Source of the DNA: CALGFH01 sp036003705
Lineage (GTDB): Bacteria; Actinomycetota; CALGFH01
DNA: 33,734 bases
Direction: 5' to 3'
Assembly (NCBI GenBank): GCA_036003705.1
Contig: DASYSE010000001.1
Span: 1 to 33,734, forward strand
Part shown: one piece after another, positions 29,936-33,734 of the stretch
Position numbering within the stretch: position 1 is the first letter of the stretch
Layout of the letters: every line of letters begins with the position of its first letter
Position numbers and translations under genes: made by a program
Notes under the pieces: generated by a model
What the model was told of the DNA's origin: nothing
The model's input: the letters and a program-made list of their open reading frames with translations, nothing else
Databases searched by the model: none

Positions 29936-29964
29936 TTGACAATACTGCTTTCCGGCAAGATACT
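29936..29964 (+). promoter_or_regulatory. Rightward promoter toward the methyltransferase
   Basis: TTGACA (29936-29941, perfect -35), 17-base spacer, GATACT (29959-29964, 4 of 6 to TATAAT). It lies between O1 and O2 and faces the leftward promoter. The leader to the methyltransferase start would be about 250 bases long, and a second promoter near 30155 is possible. Confidence 0.6.
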
Positions 29965-29967
29965 CAA
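29939..29967 (-). promoter_or_regulatory. Leftward promoter of the tetR-hydrolase/GT operon
   Basis: On the minus strand TTGAGT (29967-29962), 17-base spacer, TATTGT (29944-29939), each 4 of 6 to consensus. It overlaps the rightward promoter almost completely, so the -35 of each overlaps the -10 of the other and polymerase can use only one at a time. Confidence 0.55.
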
Positions 29968-29976
29968 CCCCCTACT

Positions 29977-29992
29977 TCGGTCGATCGACCGA
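29977..29992. promoter_or_regulatory. Palindromic operator O2, probable TetR site
   Basis: TCGGTCGATCGACCGA is a perfect 16-base palindrome, centred 57 bases from the centre of O1 and sharing its GGTCGATC core. It lies 12 bases downstream of the rightward -10, close behind the expected transcription start, mirroring the position of O1 on the other side. Confidence 0.7.
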
Positions 29993-30221
29993 GCTTGACC
30001 CCGACGGGTTGAAGGTCGACGGCGTCGCCTGCACCAAAGCCCAAGCGGAAGCCGAAGGACGGAGCCTGGTCTTCTGACCCGCCCGCCTGCCACTTCCCGG
30101 GCATGCAGTAGGCGGCCCCGCGCAGTTCCCGTCCTCCGGTGCGCAAAAAAGGACGTTGTGTGAACACAACAAGGCGAGCGCATGATATTCGTCAACAGAC
30201 CAGCGCCGGGAGGTGTCTAAC
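29993..30221 (+). other. Leader or intergenic stretch before the methyltransferase gene
   Basis: Apart from the inverted repeat at 30155-30170 and the ribosome-binding site GGGAGG (30208-30213), no supported gene is present. Open frames on both strands here lack starts or recognisable motifs. The last 70 bases, with AAAAAA at 30145-30150, are AT-richer than the surroundings, which fits a regulatory zone. Confidence 0.5.
30155..30170. promoter_or_regulatory. Inverted repeat upstream of the methyltransferase, possible operator
   Basis: GTTGTGT-GA-ACACAAC is a perfect 7-2-7 inverted repeat, unrelated in sequence to O1 and O2. It lies 52 bases before the methyltransferase start. TTGTGT within it might serve as a -35 with CATGAT (30181-30186) as -10 at a long 19-base spacing. 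A second regulator may act here. Confidence 0.45.
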
Positions 30222-31058
30222 GTGACCGTTTCAGACCATTTCAGGCTGGTGGCCTCCGTCTACGACACGTTGCGCACGACCGACGAGGCGCCGGTGCGGA
30301 GGATTCGCCAGCTGCTGCCCGACCGTCCGGTGGTCGGCCTCGACATCGGCTGCGGGACCGGGCGGTACTCGCGGCTGCTCCGCGGAGTGCTGTACCCCGG
30401 CTCGGTGCTGCTGGCCAGCGACGTCTCGGCGGCCATGCTCGCCGAGCTCAACGCGGCCGACGACGGCCACGAGCCAGTGCTGTCGCTGCTGTCGACCGCC
30501 GAGGAGGTGCCGGTGCGGACCGGCAGCCTCGACCTGGTCACCGCGTTCAACAGCGTGCACCATTTCGACCTCGAGCGGTTCCTCGCCAGCGCAGTCAGGG
30601 TGCTGACGCCGAACGGGCGGCTCTTCATCTACACCCGGACGCCGGAGCAGAACGCGCGGACCATCTGGGGCCGCTACTTCCCCGGCTTCGTCGAGCGCGA
30701 GCAGCGCCTGCACAGCGAGGCGGCCCTTCGGGAGGCCGTGCGCCGGACCCCGGAACTGGAGCTGATCGACACCGAGACCCTCCGTCATCCCCGCTCGAGC
30801 ACGCCTGAGCGGCTCAGGGCCCAGGCCGAGGGCCGCCACTACTCGACCTTCTCCCTGTATCCGCCCGACGAGCTGCGCGAGTCCATCGCCACCTTCCTGG
30901 GCCGCCTGGCCGGCCCCGAGGTGTCCTGGGTCGACGAGCACCTCCTGGTGATCGCCGGCCGCGGCTCGCCGGCCCGGCGGAGGCGGTCGAAGACAGCAGC
31001 GACCATCGCCGCCGCCAAGGTCCCGGCCATGGAGCCGACCACCACATCGCCCGGGTAG
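30222..31058 (+). CDS. Class I SAM-dependent methyltransferase
   Basis: A soluble methyltransferase of about 278 residues. The Rossmann motif I is VVGLDIGCGTGRYSRLLRG, motif II ends LLASDVSAAML, motif III covers AEEVPVRTGSLDLVTAFNSVHHFD, followed by RVLTPNGRLFIYTRT. This is the UbiE/COQ5-like small-molecule group (Methyltransf_11/25 type). The C-terminal region (WGRYFPGFVEREQRLHSEAALREAV) matches substrate-binding parts in that group, and the last 30 residues are basic and low-complexity. GTG 30222 is chosen because GGGAGG lies 8 bases upstream; the in-frame GTG at 30213 overlaps that site. It diverges from tetR and the hydrolase/glycosyltransferase and probably belongs to the same regulon, which suggests modification of one compound by methylation, hydrolysis and glycosylation. 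Confidence 0.88.
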   Translation: MTVSDHFRLVASVYDTLRTTDEAPVRRIRQLLPDRPVVGLDIGCGTGRYSRLLRGVLYPGSVLLASDVSAAMLAELNAADDGHEPVLSLLSTAEEVPVRTGSLDLVTAFNSVHHFDLERFLASAVRVLTPNGRLFIYTRTPEQNARTIWGRYFPGFVEREQRLHSEAALREAVRRTPELELIDTETLRHPRSSTPERLRAQAEGRHYSTFSLYPPDELRESIATFLGRLAGPEVSWVDEHLLVIAGRGSPARRRRSKTAATIAAAKVPAMEPTTTSPG

Positions 31059-31078
31059 CGCGCCCGGAGCGAGGCTAG

Positions 31079-31150
31079 GAGGGCCATGGGACCTCGGAGG
31101 TCGACCTCCACTTGGGCGCTGACCTCAAGCTGTCGTTCACGGTGAGCTGA
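31079..31150 (+). pseudogene. Possible C-terminal remnant of an unknown gene
   Basis: Between the methyltransferase and the GH65 gene, a short frame after a stop reads EGHGTSEVDLHLGADLKLSFTVS and then stops. The alternating hydrophobic pattern looks like two beta strands at the end of a protein. It has no start of its own, and I cannot name a family. It may be debris or chance. Confidence 0.2.
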
Positions 31151-31196
31151 CCACGCACCCGGCACCTGCCCCCGACGGACGTCGCCTGAGCCTGCG

Positions 31197-31260
31197 GCGG
31201 CCGCGGTCCGGACCAGCCTGGCCGCGGCCGCGGTTCGGACCAGCTGGCCGCGGCCGCGGT
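31197..31260. repeat. Imperfect GC-rich tandem repeat after the GH65 gene
   Basis: The core GCGGCCGCGGT recurs three times at about 25-base intervals, the first two times followed by YCGGACCAGC-(C)TGG. The array ends at the GH65 stop codon. It is extremely GC-rich and partly palindromic, so it may help end transcription on the minus strand or may simply be slippage-prone DNA. Confidence 0.55.
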
Positions 31261-33368
31261 CACCTCGGCCCTTCCTCCTTCCACGCCGGCCCGGACCGGC
31301 GCCAGCTTGCGCCAGGCGGGCCGACGGTTCGGGCCGGCAGCCCCGGCAGCTCCAACTGCAGCGGGCCGTCGATGGTGAGCTCCAGGCGGTCGTGGCCGGC
31401 CCGGACCTGCAGGCGGCGGCCGTGGTAGCGCAGGCGCAGCTCGACCGCATCCCAGGCGGCGGGCAGGCGGGGGTCCATGGCCAGGCCCTGGCCGGAGGGC
31501 CGCAGTCCCAGGAACCCGGAGGCCAGCGCCTGCCAGACCCCACCGAAGGTGGCCACGTGGAGCCCGCCGGCGGTGGTGCCGGTCAGGTCGTCCAGGTCGA
31601 GCCGGCAGGCCAGCCGGAACAGCTCCAGCGCACGGTCGGGGTCGCCGGCCCGGGCCAGCAGGGCGGCATGCACGGCAGGCGACAGCGAGCTGCCGTGGGC
31701 CGTGCGGGGACCATAGAAGTCCAGGTTGGGCTCCAGGGACCCGGGAGCGGTCTCCTCGGGCACCAGCAGGTGGAGCATGAGCACGTCGGCCTGCTTGACC
31801 ACCTGGGCCGCCTGGACCCGCTCCCGGCCGAGCAGCAGGTCGGCGGCCATCGGCGGCCGGGCCAGCTCGCCGATCAGCAGGGGCTGGAGGGCGTCGAAGC
31901 CGGCGAACTGCCGGTAGCGTCCGGTGGCGGGGTCGTAGCCGTCCACCAGCGCCTCGGCCAGCTCCCGCCAGGCGCGCAGCTCGGCTGTGGTCGCGCCGCC
32001 CGCCCGCTCGGCCAGGTCGGCCGCCCGGCGCAGGTTCCAGCGGGCCATCACGTTGGTGAAGGCGTTGTCGTCCACCTCGACGTGGTACTCGTCGGGACCG
32101 ATGACGCCGTCGATGTGGGCCCGCCCGGCCTGGTCCCAGCGGGCCCTGGAGACCCAGTAGCGGGCCGTGTCGAGCAGCAGGTCGCGGCCGGGACCGTCCA
32201 GGAGGCCAAGGTCGCCCGTCCAGTCGGCGTACCGGCAGGCGGCCCAGGCCACGTCGGCGACGATGTGTTCCTCCAGCTCCCCGGTGCGGATCTGCATCCA
32301 CTGCCCCAGCCGGTCGGTGGCCCACGCCGGGGTGACCTCGCTGCCGTCGGCGGCGGACTCCCACGGGAAGCGCGCCCCGGCCCGCCCGTGGTCGGCGGCC
32401 AGCCGCCGGGCCGGGGCCAGCCGTCGGATGCGGTACTCCAGCATCGCCCTTGCCGCCGGCGGGTGGACCGCGGCCAGCACCGGCAGCACGAACACGTCGG
32501 CGTCCCAGAACACGTGCCCGGCGTAGACGGGGCCGGTCAGCCCCCGGGCGCCGACGGCCGCCTCACCTCGGTCGGCTACCGAGGCCAGCAGGTGGAACAG
32601 GGCGAACCGGACGGCCAGCTCGGCGTCGGGGTCGCCCTGGATGGTCACCTCGGCGTCGGCCCACCTGGCCGCCCAGGCGGCGCGATGCTCGGCCAACAGC
32701 CGGTCGAAGCCGACCGCCTCGACCGCGTGCAGGTGCTCGACGGCCGCCTCGGGCGCCGGGGGGTGGTCGGGGTCGGCCAGGTACACGGCCAGGCGTTCCA
32801 CCATCCGCGACTCCCCGTCGGAGGTGCGCTGGCAGGCCGCCGCGGTGATGCCGCCCCCGCCGGGGGCCCGGGTGCGGACCCAGGCGACGTCGCCGAGGCG
32901 GCCCTCGTCGAACGCGACCCCGTCGCCGGGTGGCAGCAGCCCCGGCCCGTCGCGCAGGGCACCGGCCGGGCCCTCGGCCCGCAGCCCCACCACACCCGGC
33001 CGGGCCAGGGAGGCGAACCGGAGGCTGCGAAGGGTGGCGCCCCCATGGGTCTCCCATGCCCGCCGTAGCACCCCGGCGCGCAGGTCCAGCTCGCGGCGGT
33101 CGCGTCCGTCCGGCGCCCATGCCTCGAGCCCCGTCCAGACCGGGCCGGGCAGTAGCGTGGGTCCGCCGCCGGCATCGTGGTAGACGCCGGCGGCCAGGGT
33201 GAGCGGCATCGAGCCGGCGCCGTCCTCCTCGGCGGCCCCGCGGGTGCCGAAGCGGCCGTCGGCCAGGCTCAGCAGCGTCTCGGTCACCCGCTCCAGGCGC
33301 GGGTCGGCGTCCACCGTCACCGTCCAGGCCGGGTCGGCGAGGTCGCCGAGGTGGGCCGGCTCCATCAC
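31260..33368 (-). CDS. Glycoside hydrolase family 65 protein, probable disaccharide phosphorylase
   Basis: GH65 enzymes cleave alpha-glucosides such as trehalose, maltose or kojibiose, usually by phosphorolysis to beta-glucose 1-phosphate. In this 702-residue protein the N-terminal beta-sandwich (about 10-240) is followed by the (alpha/alpha)6 barrel with GHVFWDADVFVLPVL, the general acid in VIGPDEYHVEVDDNAFTN (Glu427), the phosphate-site texts VVKQADVLMLHLL and RTAHGSSLSPAVHAALLA, and a C-terminal beta domain. It is somewhat shorter than the usual 750-790, mainly at the N-terminus. ATG 33368 has GGAGGAAAGGAG upstream. The upstream partner on the same strand is a HAD phosphatase like beta-phosphoglucomutase, the arrangement of Rv3400-Rv3401 in M. 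tuberculosis. The substrate sugar cannot be fixed from sequence. Confidence 0.92.
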   Translation of the reverse strand: MMEPAHLGDLADPAWTVTVDADPRLERVTETLLSLADGRFGTRGAAEEDGAGSMPLTLAAGVYHDAGGGPTLLPGPVWTGLEAWAPDGRDRRELDLRAGVLRRAWETHGGATLRSLRFASLARPGVVGLRAEGPAGALRDGPGLLPPGDGVAFDEGRLGDVAWVRTRAPGGGGITAAACQRTSDGESRMVERLAVYLADPDHPPAPEAAVEHLHAVEAVGFDRLLAEHRAAWAARWADAEVTIQGDPDAELAVRFALFHLLASVADRGEAAVGARGLTGPVYAGHVFWDADVFVLPVLAAVHPPAARAMLEYRIRRLAPARRLAADHGRAGARFPWESAADGSEVTPAWATDRLGQWMQIRTGELEEHIVADVAWAACRYADWTGDLGLLDGPGRDLLLDTARYWVSRARWDQAGRAHIDGVIGPDEYHVEVDDNAFTNVMARWNLRRAADLAERAGGATTAELRAWRELAEALVDGYDPATGRYRQFAGFDALQPLLIGELARPPMAADLLLGRERVQAAQVVKQADVLMLHLLVPEETAPGSLEPNLDFYGPRTAHGSSLSPAVHAALLARAGDPDRALELFRLACRLDLDDLTGTTAGGLHVATFGGVWQALASGFLGLRPSGQGLAMDPRLPAAWDAVELRLRYHGRRLQVRAGHDRLELTIDGPLQLELPGLPARTVGPPGASWRRSGPAWKEEGPR

Positions 33369-33416
33369 GGGCTCCTTTCCTCCATCGACGCGGTGACCGC
33401 CGCCGCCACCCTGGTG

Positions 33417-33532
33417 CTACAGGGGGAACTCGCGCATGCTGCCCGGCGGGATCTCGACGACCTCGCCTCGACGCCGACCCTGACCGGTGCGGGGTCGGAG
33501 GCGGCGACGCGGAGCTGCAGCAGCCGCGGGGT
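33417..33532 (-). pseudogene. Frameshifted remnant of a C-terminal beta-domain
   Basis: Directly after the HAD stop, the minus strand reads RLLQLRVAASDPAPVRVGVEA in one frame and, after a shift near 33464, GEVVEIPPGSMREFPL followed by a stop. Together they resemble the closing beta-sandwich strands of carbohydrate-active enzymes (hydrophobic strand, then L/I-PPG). Alternatively this is the eroded end of an earlier GH gene copy between the HAD and GH65 genes. No family can be assigned. Confidence 0.35.
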
Positions 33533-33733
33533 TCACCGGCCACCCTGGCGGACAGCCCCGCCCTCGACCTCGAGCTCGCCCAGGTCGGTGACCACCAGGT
33601 CGGCGCCCCGCTCGGCCAGGGCGGCGGCCTGGCCGCCCCGGTCCACTCCCACCACCAGCCCGAACCCGCCGCGGCGGCCGGCCTCCACCCCGGCCAGGGC
33701 GTCCTCGACCACCGCGGCCCGTGCCGGCGCCAC
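33533..33733 (-). CDS. HAD-family hydrolase, probable beta-phosphoglucomutase, C-terminal part only
   Basis: The gene runs off the right edge; only the last 66 residues or so are visible. They contain HAD motif IV in VVEDALAGVEAGRRGGFGLVVGVDRGG (Glu-Asp binding Mg) and the end GADLVVTDLGEL, the typical C-terminus of beta-phosphoglucomutase-like proteins. The enzyme would convert beta-glucose 1-phosphate, the product of a GH65 phosphorylase, to glucose 6-phosphate. Being upstream of GH65 on the same strand supports this. A trehalose-phosphatase-like HAD is the main alternative, since the N-terminal half with the catalytic aspartates is not in the window. Confidence 0.75.
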   Translation of the reverse strand: MAPARAAVVEDALAGVEAGRRGGFGLVVGVDRGGQAAALAERGADLVVTDLGELEVEGGAVRQGGR

Positions 33734-33734
33734 C

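Noticed and set aside
29945..30079. A plus-strand open frame with text LDPDGLKVDGVACTKAQ that faintly recalls a small calcium-binding (excalibur-like) motif.
   Set aside because: It has no start codon, crosses the promoter and O2 operator, and the resemblance covers only about a dozen residues.

Overview
The window is very GC-rich DNA with GTG and TTG starts, short or overlapping intergenic gaps, and gene types typical of Actinomycetota (short-LID adenylate kinase, class E/F-type sortase, GH65 plus HAD pair, YihY/BrkB, LtrA). I infer a high-GC actinobacterium, probably from a poorly sampled lineage. No rRNA, tRNA, CRISPR array or intact mobile element was seen. About 24 protein genes are supported, plus several decayed gene remnants.

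Left part (1-11.6 kb): a truncated AAA/TPR signalling ATPase overlaps phosphoenolpyruvate carboxylase (ppc), followed by an RsmF-type rRNA methyltransferase and a Fur/Zur-family repressor. Directly behind the repressor lies a four-gene metal ABC importer (lipoprotein, ATPase, two permeases) of the Tro/Sit/Znu type, with a good Fur/Zur-like box in front of it. Its last permease runs convergently into adenylate kinase, which follows a small cupin gene on the minus strand.

Middle (11.6-21.4 kb): a scar holds an orphan ACT domain and a frameshifted transposase start. A divergent pair follows (TIM-barrel sugar isomerase and MDR dehydrogenase), then YihY, a membrane-linked lipid kinase with tandem repeats in its linker, and glucose-6-phosphate dehydrogenase (zwf). 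Three minus-strand genes come next: LtrA, a lipoprotein-type sortase and an internally duplicated lipoprotein.

Copper and molybdenum segment (21.4-25.7 kb): a truncated SDR gene is followed by a CsoR-like operator and a CPH-type (CopB) copper ATPase with a tandem-repeat histidine tail, then a cytosolic sulfite-oxidase-fold molybdoenzyme, and convergently a VOC protein.

Right part (25.7-33.7 kb): a secreted protein has a structured upstream region. A TetR gene is coupled to an alpha/beta-hydrolase-glycosyltransferase fusion and diverges from a SAM methyltransferase. Their shared control region holds two perfect palindromes flanking two face-to-face promoters. A GH65 disaccharide phosphorylase and a partial beta-phosphoglucomutase close the window; their product glucose 6-phosphate would feed zwf.

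The most novel parts are the hydrolase-glycosyltransferase fusion with its mirror-image regulatory region, the CsoR-box/His-tail CopB, the sortase-lipoprotein pair, and a dispersed GC-rich repeat that sits in frame inside a gene and also between two genes. All calls come from reading the sequence; no database search was run.
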